A program made the position numbers and the translations under genes. Positions 46,737 to 54,064 of a DNA stretch of 64,000 nucleotides are shown one piece after another. Within the stretch, counting starts at the first letter, position 1, and each line of letters opens with the position of its first letter. The notes below the pieces were generated by a model. The model made no database searches and was not told the DNA's origin. It was given only the letters and a program-made list of their open reading frames with translations. The stretch is from an uncultured Psychrobacter sp. Its GTDB lineage: Bacteria; Pseudomonadota; Gammaproteobacteria; Pseudomonadales; Moraxellaceae. The DNA is taken from the NCBI GenBank assembly GCA_947489525.1, contig CANLDW010000004.1, positions 62,001-126,000 on the forward strand, given 5' to 3'.

Positions 46737-47897
46737 ATGGATTTCTCGTTAACCGACGATCAAATTGCTTTTGCACAAAGTGCGCGGCAGTTCGCGCAAA
46801 AAGAGCTGAAACCAAACGCCGCTGAATGGGATCGCACCTCACATTTTCCCATTGATGTGATCAAACAATCTGGCGAGCTTGGATTTTTGGGACTCTACAC
46901 CAATTCAGACTACGACGGCTTGGGATTACCGCGCTTAGACTCAGCTATGGTGTTTGAAGAGCTGGCATGGGGGGATACGTCTGTCGCTGCCTATATGAGT
47001 ATTCATAACATGGTATCGTGGATGATTGGGGAGTACGGTAGCGCGGATGTATGTCAGCGTTACTTGCCTAGTATGGTTAGTGGCGAGTGGCTTGGCAGCT
47101 ATTGTCTCACTGAACCTAATGCAGGATCTGATGCGGCGTCACTACGTACCAAAGCAGACAAGCAAGGTGACTACTATGTGTTAAACGGCGAGAAAACGTT
47201 TATCTCAGGTGCAGGAGCAACCGACGTATTGGTTGTAATGGCGCGTACTGGCAGTGCAGGTGCTAAAGGCGTCTCAGCTTTCGTAGTTGACGCCCATAGC
47301 GCGGGCATTGAGTACGGCAAAAACGAACATAAAATGGGTTGGAAAGCGCAGCCTACCCGTACGATAAGCTTTAAAGACGTCAGAGTACCGGCAGTCAATA
47401 TGCTAGGTGCGGAAGGTCAGGGCTTTAGTATTGCGATGAAAGGGCTCGATGGCGGACGCATCAATATTGGTATCTGCGCTGTGGGTACCGCACAGGCTGC
47501 GCTTGAAACAGCTACTAGCTATGTTAACGAACGCAGCCAATTTGGCAAACCTATCGCACATTTTCAGTCGGTACAATTTAAACTGGCTGATATGCTCACG
47601 CAAACCATTACTGCAAGGCAGATGCTCTATCTGGCAGCGAGTAAAGTCGATAGTAACGATCCACAAGCTTCAGTTTACTGCGCTATGGCTAAACGCTTAT
47701 CTACTGATTTGAGCTTTGAGGTTGCCAACCAAGCACTGCAATTACACGGCGGTTATGGTTATCTCAACGAGTATCCGCTTGAGCGCCACGTGCGCGACTT
47801 ACGCGTACATCAGATATTAGAAGGCACCAATGAGATCATGCGCGTTATTGTCTCACGGCACATGCTACAAGATGAGGCGCTTAGCCAGCTGCGCTAA
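46737..47897 (+). CDS. Acyl-CoA dehydrogenase, probably isobutyryl-CoA dehydrogenase
   Basis: 386-aa FAD enzyme making methacrylyl-CoA from isobutyryl-CoA. Family signatures are YCLTEPNAGSDAASLRTKA, GEKTFISGAGATDVLVVMAR and QLHGGYGYLNEYPLERHVRD. The catalytic Glu lies in ILEGTNEIMR. Specificity comes from context: 39 bp after mmsA and 56 bp before a 3-hydroxyisobutyryl-CoA hydrolase. AGGA precedes the ATG. Confidence 0.92.
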   Translation: MDFSLTDDQIAFAQSARQFAQKELKPNAAEWDRTSHFPIDVIKQSGELGFLGLYTNSDYDGLGLPRLDSAMVFEELAWGDTSVAAYMSIHNMVSWMIGEYGSADVCQRYLPSMVSGEWLGSYCLTEPNAGSDAASLRTKADKQGDYYVLNGEKTFISGAGATDVLVVMARTGSAGAKGVSAFVVDAHSAGIEYGKNEHKMGWKAQPTRTISFKDVRVPAVNMLGAEGQGFSIAMKGLDGGRINIGICAVGTAQAALETATSYVNERSQFGKPIAHFQSVQFKLADMLTQTITARQMLYLAASKVDSNDPQASVYCAMAKRLSTDLSFEVANQALQLHGGYGYLNEYPLERHVRDLRVHQILEGTNEIMRVIVSRHMLQDEALSQLR

Positions 47898-47953
47898 TGG
47901 CTCGTGTTTGACAGCCGCTTCGTTTTTTATACTACTATTTATGAGTTATTTTT

Positions 47954-49207
47954 ATGAGCACTGAGCAAAATAATGCTGATTTAATCCAATTTCCAGCAAA
48001 GGAGCCAGTCGTCCTTTTCGATACGCAAACGACAGATTGCGGTCATTTAATAGGCTTTATGACCTTGAATGCCCCTAAATCTCTAAATGCCTTAAGTGTT
48101 GAGATGTGTCAGCTGTTATCCAAACAGCTTGAGACGTGGCAAGCCGATAGCCGCGTGGTTGCTATAATTCTTAAAGGGGCGGGGGACAAAGCCTTTTGTG
48201 CTGGCGGTGATATACGTAAACTCTATGACAGTATGCACGCTGATGCGCCAATGCCCAACCCGTATGCAACTGAGTTTTTTGGCCATGAGTACCGTCTTTA
48301 TCGGCAGATGCACTTTTACCCCAAACCTTTAATCTTATGGGGAGACGGCATAATTATGGGCGGCGGTATGGGACTGATGGCGGCTTGTAGTCATCGCATT
48401 GTCACAGAGCGCACGCGTTTTGCGATGCCTGAGATTACCATAGGTCTGTTTCCAGATGCGACTGGAAGCTGGTTTTTGCAGCGTATGCCTGCCAAAACGG
48501 GTTTGTTTTTGGGGCTGACAGGTGCACAATGTAATGGTAGCGATGCGCTGCTTACTAATCTAGCAGAGTATAGTGTCTCACATGACGCCTACGACACGGT
48601 TATAACGCGTTTGACTCAAATGGATTGGCAACCAGCAACGACGCTCAACCAGAGTAGCCTATACAGTATTGCCAGCCAAGCACTAGCTAAGCTTGCAGAC
48701 GTTAAACTTGCAGAGACTAAGCTTGCAGATAGCAAACTAGCTTTGTATTGGCAGCCTATCCAGCAGCTGATGAGTAGCGGTGACTTAGCAACTATTGATA
48801 CTTTGATGCGTGATGACGACGGGCTGAGCGCACTTGATCACAACTTTGCTGCGGATAAATGGGTACAACGCGGGCTTACTACCTATCGACAAGGGTGTCC
48901 GGTAACGGCAGCGTTGACCTACGAGCTGTTTTACAAGGTAGCACCACTATCTTTAGAGCAGATATTATATCTAGAGCTCAACGTTGCTGTACACTGCGCC
49001 GCCAATCCTGATTTTAGAGAAGGGGTGCGCGCACTGCTTATCGATAAAAATAAAAACCCGCAGTGGTCACGTACGTTAGCTGAGTGTTTGACACCTGAGG
49101 GACGTCACTACATAGAGCAGCATTTTGAAAATCCTTACAGTAAGGGTAAACATCCTCTCAAAGAGTGGCTGGGCGATGATGCATTAAGTACTCAATACGT
49201 GCGTTGA
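47954..49207 (+). CDS. 3-hydroxyisobutyryl-CoA hydrolase (enoyl-CoA hydratase/isomerase family)
   Basis: Crotonase-fold hydrolase of 417 aa, releasing 3-hydroxyisobutyrate from its CoA ester. Typical HIBCH traits are DKAFCAGGDIRKLY, GIIMGGGMGLMAACSHRI, PEITIGLFPDATGSWFLQRM, and a length beyond that of hydratases. The segment AKLADVKLAETKLADSKLAL (about residues 245-264) is an imperfect five-residue repeat encoded by 15-bp DNA units, lying in a helical insertion. It may also supply hydratase activity since no separate enoyl-CoA hydratase gene is nearby. Followed by mmsB. Confidence 0.88.
   Translation: MSTEQNNADLIQFPAKEPVVLFDTQTTDCGHLIGFMTLNAPKSLNALSVEMCQLLSKQLETWQADSRVVAIILKGAGDKAFCAGGDIRKLYDSMHADAPMPNPYATEFFGHEYRLYRQMHFYPKPLILWGDGIIMGGGMGLMAACSHRIVTERTRFAMPEITIGLFPDATGSWFLQRMPAKTGLFLGLTGAQCNGSDALLTNLAEYSVSHDAYDTVITRLTQMDWQPATTLNQSSLYSIASQALAKLADVKLAETKLADSKLALYWQPIQQLMSSGDLATIDTLMRDDDGLSALDHNFAADKWVQRGLTTYRQGCPVTAALTYELFYKVAPLSLEQILYLELNVAVHCAANPDFREGVRALLIDKNKNPQWSRTLAECLTPEGRHYIEQHFENPYSKGKHPLKEWLGDDALSTQYVR
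48686..48745 (+). repeat. Degenerate 15-bp tandem repeat (four units) in the hydrolase gene
   Basis: The units start GCTAAGCTTGCAGAC, GTTAAACTTGCAGAG, ACTAAGCTTGCAGAT and AGCAAACTAGCTTTG, giving KLA-type pentapeptides. Confidence 0.8.
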
Positions 49208-49281
49208 ATACGTAAACCGTATTAAGGTTTATGACTTTTAAACCATCAGGTAACGATTAAAGAACCATCAAGGAAGATGAC

Positions 49282-50202
49282 ATGAGCATAACGGAAATGG
49301 CAAAAACAGCTAAACCTAACATCGCTTTTATTGGTCTTGGTAATATGGGCGCACCAATGGCACAAAATCTACTTAAAGCGGGATACCCTTTATCAGTATA
49401 TGATTTATCTACCGAAGCCACTAAACGCTTAAAAGAAGCAGGTGCACGTGTTGCTCCTAGTCCTCAGCAAGCGATCGCTGATGCCCAGATAGTGATGAGC
49501 ATGCTGCCAGCCGGTGAGCATGTGCATTCTGTCTATTTAGGCAACGGCGAAACGGAAGGGATCTTAGCTCAACTGCCAAAGGGAGCGCTCGTTATTGATA
49601 GCAGTACGATAGCCGCACAAGGCGCTCGACTCGTGGCCGATGCTGCAACTAAGCAGGGTGTAGATTTTTTGGATGCACCAGTCTCAGGAGGAACCAGTGG
49701 CGCTATCGCAGGTACCTTAACCTTTATAGTGGGCGGTACAGATGAAGCTTTTGGCAGAGCCAAACCTATACTAGAAGCGATGGGCAAAAATATCTTCCAT
49801 GCAGGCGATCACGGTGCGGGTCAAGTTGCAAAAATATGTAATAACATGCTGCTTGGTATCTTGATGGCGGGAACGGCGGAGGCGATTAATTTGGGCGTCA
49901 AAAATGGCCTTGATCCCAAAGTGCTATCGGATATTATGCTACAAAGCTCAGGTCGCAACTGGACGTTAGAGGTTTATAATCCTTATCCACACGTGATGGA
50001 GAGTGTACCATCTAGCAAAAATTATGAAGGTGGTTTTATGAGTAAACTAATGCAGAAGGATTTAGATCTGGCTATGCACACCGCGCAGCAAGTAGATGCC
50101 CGAGTCCCTCTTGGCAACAAAGCAACGGAACTATATACTAAACACGCCATAGCAAATGCAGATAAGGATTTTTCTAGTATTATGACAATATATAATAGCT
50201 AA
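49282..50202 (+). CDS. mmsB: 3-hydroxyisobutyrate dehydrogenase
   Basis: NAD-dependent oxidation of 3-hydroxyisobutyrate to methylmalonate semialdehyde, the MmsA substrate. 306 aa. The nucleotide motif is FIGLGNMGAPMAQNLLKAG. The substrate motif DAPVSGGTSGAIAGTLTFIVGG and the catalytic Lys in GAGQVAKICNNML are all present. The C-terminal MQKDLDLAMHTAQQ is typical. AAGGAAGA precedes the ATG. It closes the valine operon. Confidence 0.95.
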   Translation: MSITEMAKTAKPNIAFIGLGNMGAPMAQNLLKAGYPLSVYDLSTEATKRLKEAGARVAPSPQQAIADAQIVMSMLPAGEHVHSVYLGNGETEGILAQLPKGALVIDSSTIAAQGARLVADAATKQGVDFLDAPVSGGTSGAIAGTLTFIVGGTDEAFGRAKPILEAMGKNIFHAGDHGAGQVAKICNNMLLGILMAGTAEAINLGVKNGLDPKVLSDIMLQSSGRNWTLEVYNPYPHVMESVPSSKNYEGGFMSKLMQKDLDLAMHTAQQVDARVPLGNKATELYTKHAIANADKDFSSIMTIYNS

Positions 50203-50673
50203 TTGTTGTATAGAGGATGTCAGATCGACACTACTACTTCTTATTTTTATATCTATAATTTCACCTACTAAAAGCAGTGAGCGAAAAACGCAAGAAAAGA
50301 TACGTCTACTCACAAATTACAACAAACTGTAGTAATAACCTATAGAACACCTATTGTGTAAAATTCTTAGGTACGTCAAAATAGCGACATATTTTGTAAT
50401 ACCGTTACTTGAATATTAAATTTATTAGTGTTCATGTATACACCAAGCAGTTACCTTGATTGCGTTATGTAACGAGAATGCTTAATTATACGGTTTGGTA
50501 TCTCGATTATTACAATATCAATGTAATCTTTACACAATGGCAAATAAAAAGTTGACTCTTAGGGGTGACTTTTAGAGCCAAAATTGTTTTAATCTGCTCA
50601 ACAAAACGATCGTTTAGAAAACTCTAAATAATCCTCTGTCGGGCGTTTTATTTCATACTTTAGGAGAGTACCT
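50203..50673. other. 471-bp AT-rich region upstream of the CarO-like porin
   Basis: No gene was found. It presumably holds the porin promoter and a leader. TTGACT at 50552-50557 could be a -35, but no well-spaced -10 was found. A small hairpin TTTAGA-AAAC-TCTAAA lies about 50 bp before the start codon. Confidence 0.55.
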
Positions 50674-51510
50674 ATGAAATTTGTTAAATTAACCGCAATT
50701 ACTGCCGCTGTTTTGGCATCAACTGCTGCACTCGCTGCAGATCCTGTTGTTTACCAAGAACAAAACTATGCAGCAGCGACTCCAGCTTATCAATATGATC
50801 AAAACGCTGGTGTTATCCGTAATACTACTGGTGCAATATTTGGTACTACAAAAACTTTGTTCAATACTGCTATTAACCCAGCAGCTGTTAGCGCAGAAAT
50901 CGGTACTCTAGGTTACGGTGCAAACCTTGCTTGGTCAATCAACGACACAACTGAACTACAAGCAGGTTGGGCAGGTGGTGATGTATCTGATTTAAAAGAT
51001 GATTTTGATGTTGATGACTTAGACTATGAAATCGACGACGCTGACTTTAGTAATCCATATTTAGGTGTACAGATTCGTCCAGCAGCAAACTGGTTTACGA
51101 TAGGTGCAGGTGTCATTGTTCCAGACAATGATATGGATATAAGAGCTGAAGCTGATAATGGTGAATATAGAATTGATAATAAAGATTACAGAGCGGATGG
51201 CGAGAATGGAGTAGGTACTTTGGAAGGTACTTTGGAGCATCGTAATGAACTTGCTCCTTACTTGACTGTTGGTTTCCGTCCCAACATCTCTGATAGATGG
51301 GGTATATATGGCGAGATCGGTGCCGCCTATATGGGTAAAACAGAAGCTAAATTAGTTGCTTCTAATGGTGCTAATGGTGTGACTCTAGACGGTACACCTG
51401 ATGCTCTTCGTGCCGAGGAAGTTGCACGTGAAGCAGAACGAGAGCTTGAAGATGAAGATTGGTTAGAGTGGTTCCCTATCGTTAAATTAGGTGCAACGTA
51501 CCGCTTCTAG
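50674..51510 (+). CDS. CarO-like outer-membrane beta-barrel protein
   Basis: 278-aa exported protein. The signal peptide ends at LAA-less ALA (residue 21), and the mature part is a predicted beta barrel ending in the aromatic signature (KLGATYRF). AEIGTLGYGANLAWSIND followed by LQAGWAGGDVS resembles the first strands of Acinetobacter CarO, which takes up basic amino acids and carbapenems. A very acidic loop (DLKDDFDVDDLDYEIDDADF region) and a second acidic stretch near the C-terminus could favour cations. AGGAG precedes the ATG. Assignment to the CarO group is by pattern and needs a profile search. Confidence 0.72.
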   Translation: MKFVKLTAITAAVLASTAALAADPVVYQEQNYAAATPAYQYDQNAGVIRNTTGAIFGTTKTLFNTAINPAAVSAEIGTLGYGANLAWSINDTTELQAGWAGGDVSDLKDDFDVDDLDYEIDDADFSNPYLGVQIRPAANWFTIGAGVIVPDNDMDIRAEADNGEYRIDNKDYRADGENGVGTLEGTLEHRNELAPYLTVGFRPNISDRWGIYGEIGAAYMGKTEAKLVASNGANGVTLDGTPDALRAEEVAREAERELEDEDWLEWFPIVKLGATYRF

Positions 51511-51522
51511 TTCTAATCTAAT

Positions 51523-51558
51523 GACATAAAAAACGACCTACGGGTCGTTTTTTATGTC
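51523..51558 (+). terminator. Terminator of the CarO-like gene
   Basis: A perfect 16-bp stem (GACATAAAAAACGACC and its complement) with loop TACG. It is symmetric, so it could also stop transcripts from the convergent minus-strand gene. Confidence 0.88.
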
Positions 51559-51600
51559 TATAAAGAAAGTATCAGCAAAAATATAATATAAAGATCTACT

Positions 51601-52341
51601 TTACATCTTATTTTTATAGACAACCACTGCATAACTGTTCTCAAGCAGACAAAGCGTATAGTGAGAGTCTGCTTCCTGAAACGCTAGTACTTCCAAATTT
51701 TTATTGTTAACTGCTTGAACAAGTTTAGGAATCAAGCAAGCATAGCTAATACCTAAACCTTTTGTTAGCGTATTATTATTTATTTTTATAACGCTTTCTT
51801 TGATTTGCCAAAGTATCTTGACGGCTAAGTCGCGTTTAACAGTAGGAAGCTTCTTTAATATAGCGACTTCATCACGATGATAGTAGCGCGTAGCTATCTG
51901 GAAGCTGACTGCGTTATTTTCAATATCGACGCCTACTTGATCACATTTGTTTAAAGCGACTGCTATAGTATCGTCTGAATGACTAAAGCAAATATAGTAG
52001 TGGGTCTTCACAAGACGATAGGGGTATTTTGACTCGTCTAGCGTATCATTTATATCTAAATATTCTAAAAGTTGTTGCAGTAATAGACGTACCGCAGCAC
52101 GCTGCCCCAGGCGTTTGTTACTGTTTTTAGTAGACAGATTCTGCGATGTATACGAGGCGCTATAATACCAAAGCCTCGTTTTAAAAGATGTCTTATGACA
52201 TATTTTGGGAGCATATATGTTTTGCAACTCATCAAAGCACCACTTAACTTGAGCTATAGCGCACCAAGTATTTGTATTCACTTGAGAATATCTAGTGTGA
52301 TTGAGTATTATCATGGTGTGCACAAATCTATAATTATTCAA
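51601..52341 (-). CDS. 4'-phosphopantetheinyl transferase (Sfp type)
   Basis: Transfers phosphopantetheine from CoA to a carrier protein serine. 246 aa. Motifs: RLGQRAAVRLLL (about 77-88), CFSHS (118-122), GVDIE with metal ligands D139 and E141, and WQIKES with K181 and E182. The length and double-domain layout are those of Sfp/EntD enzymes rather than AcpS. No NRPS, PKS or siderophore cluster is in the window, so it probably serves distant carrier proteins, perhaps fatty acid ACP. The first ATG may overextend the N-terminus. Convergent with the porin. Confidence 0.85.
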   Translation of the reverse strand: MNNYRFVHTMIILNHTRYSQVNTNTWCAIAQVKWCFDELQNIYAPKICHKTSFKTRLWYYSASYTSQNLSTKNSNKRLGQRAAVRLLLQQLLEYLDINDTLDESKYPYRLVKTHYYICFSHSDDTIAVALNKCDQVGVDIENNAVSFQIATRYYHRDEVAILKKLPTVKRDLAVKILWQIKESVIKINNNTLTKGLGISYACLIPKLVQAVNNKNLEVLAFQEADSHYTLCLLENSYAVVVYKNKM

Positions 52342-52397
52342 AGTTACTGTCTTTTAAGTGCTAAACTCATTAGAACATATTTGTTTATGCCGCACAA

Positions 52398-52433
52398 AAA
52401 AAGCTCAGTAACCTGATTCTGATTACTGAGCTT
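52398..52433 (-). terminator. Terminator of pal
   Basis: A 12-bp stem (AAAGCTCAGTAA / TTACTGAGCTTT) with an 11-base loop is followed by T residues on the minus strand. Confidence 0.85.
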
Positions 52434-52485
52434 TATACATTATAGACTCTATAAATAGACTCTAAAAATAGATTCTATGATTAAA

Positions 52486-53004
52486 TTAGTAAGCTAATTC
52501 AGCACGGCGGTTTTGCGCGTAAGCTTCTTCGCTATTACCATTGACAGCAGGACGTTCCTCTCCATAGCTGATAACTTGAATATTGTTAACATTTACGCCC
52601 TGAGCTGCCAAATAGTTACGAGCTGCTTGCGCACGGCGCTCACCCAAAGCAATGTTATATTCACGGCTACCGCGCTCATCAGTGTGACCAGCAATAATGA
52701 CACCAGCAGCTGGATTAGAGCTTAGCAGATTGGCGTGCTGATTGAGAATACTAGCAGCTTGCGGTGTAATTTCACTACTATCAAAACCAAAATAAACCAC
52801 AGCTTGTAGAGTTTCAGCGTTAGTTATAATCGCGTTGGGATTGTCTATAACAACTGCGCTGTTATAACCTACTTGAGCGCTTGGAACTCCTAGTGGAGCA
52901 ACAACTACCTCAGAGGTAGCACGTTTAGTAGCACAGCCTGTAGTGACAGCTATAGCACCGGATAGCAAAGCAAGTACAGCGATATTAGAGATACGTGTAG
53001 ACAT
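52486..53004 (-). CDS. pal: Peptidoglycan-associated lipoprotein (Pal, OmpA family)
   Basis: Outer-membrane lipoprotein of 172 aa that binds peptidoglycan for Tol-Pal envelope integrity. The lipobox is VTTGC with C24 and Ala at +2, which predicts outer-membrane sorting. The OmpA_C domain covers about residues 65-172: VYFGFDSSEITPQA, GHTDERGSREYN, LGERRAQAARNYL and ISYGEERP. The tol genes are not adjacent, so a Pal-like paralogue is possible. AGGAG precedes the ATG. Confidence 0.88.
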   Translation of the reverse strand: MSTRISNIAVLALLSGAIAVTTGCATKRATSEVVVAPLGVPSAQVGYNSAVVIDNPNAIITNAETLQAVVYFGFDSSEITPQAASILNQHANLLSSNPAAGVIIAGHTDERGSREYNIALGERRAQAARNYLAAQGVNVNNIQVISYGEERPAVNGNSEEAYAQNRRAELAY

Positions 53005-53150
53005 GTTGAACTCCTAAAAATATAGCATTGTTTTTGTTGTAAACTGCGTAAGGTAAAAAACGGCAATTACTGTTTATAATATACTAAATGTTAAATTATG
53101 TAAGTAGTATTACTGTAAATAACCTGTTTTTTTAAATTAAAAGAGAGTAA

Positions 53151-53843
53151 TTACCATCTATGTTTATCCCAGTTTTCAGGGTTAGCCCAGTAGTCGCTAT
53201 TTAGCCAGTTTGGTAGCTGTTTGTAGTCGTATAAATTGAATTGCCACAGATTAGACTGTGATAGTAAAGAATGCGTATTTTGAGGTAGTTCATCGCTATC
53301 TAATAGCGTTTGTTCTAAAACATTAAAGGGTGTGAACCCGTATGCGCGTAACTCTATTACACTATTGACTGCAATCAGCAGGTGAGCGGCATATAAGTCG
53401 CGGTAGCGCATAAGTAAGGGGATATATTGTGAAAATAAATCCTTTGCAACATCAGGTAGCCAAAAACAGACCAGCTCATAGCGTGTAGGATGAGTGTCTC
53501 GAAGCAATTCTAAAAGTGATAAACAAGGCGCATTTGCCCACGGAGTTGGGTTTTTAGTGGTGTCCTTGTCACTAGTCTCATCTAACTTGCTAGAATATTC
53601 AGATGATCGTTTTTCTTTAGATCGAGATTCTTTTAACTGTTTTTGTAACACTAATTTAGCATCCTCGTCTTGTACGACCCATAATAGCTGTGATTTTTTG
53701 TCGGTATCCTCTGCCCGATAAGCTATTGATGAAGCCTGTTGATCTGCTATCAACGATGGAAGTAAGACCTGTATATAGTCTACGAGTAGTGGCAAGGTAA
53801 TATGTGAGCGGTAATTAGTATGCTGAACCATAAAAGAAACCAT
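53151..53843 (-). CDS. Hypothetical protein (possibly DUF6231-like)
   Basis: 230-aa cytosolic protein without a recognised domain. The N-terminal part resembles a small alpha/beta fold (LVDYIQVLLPSLI then LLWVVQDED). A Ser/Lys/Glu-rich disordered stretch (about 68-96) follows, then CLSLLELLRDTHPTRYELVCFWLPD and LLMRYRDLYAAHLLIAVNS. The Trp/Asn-rich C-terminus (NWLNSDYWANPENWDKHRW) is striking. It is divergent from pepN. A relation to the DUF6231 group is a guess from memory of similar Moraxellaceae and Pseudomonas proteins. Confidence 0.65.
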   Translation of the reverse strand: MVSFMVQHTNYRSHITLPLLVDYIQVLLPSLIADQQASSIAYRAEDTDKKSQLLWVVQDEDAKLVLQKQLKESRSKEKRSSEYSSKLDETSDKDTTKNPTPWANAPCLSLLELLRDTHPTRYELVCFWLPDVAKDLFSQYIPLLMRYRDLYAAHLLIAVNSVIELRAYGFTPFNVLEQTLLDSDELPQNTHSLLSQSNLWQFNLYDYKQLPNWLNSDYWANPENWDKHRW

Positions 53844-54064
53844 TTGCTTGAGAAAAAGGGATGAATTTATCAGGCTACTATATTATTTATATATAACCGG
53901 TCATAAAACATAATACCACCCTAATAAATAGAGTTTTAACCCGTAACGCCGTTATTGACAATGCGCAATTATAAGTACCTTTTATAAACGAGTGATACTT
54001 GAAATATAGCGATTTAGGTCAATGTAGTCATGATAGACTTTGCTTATTAATAATAGGATGTTTT

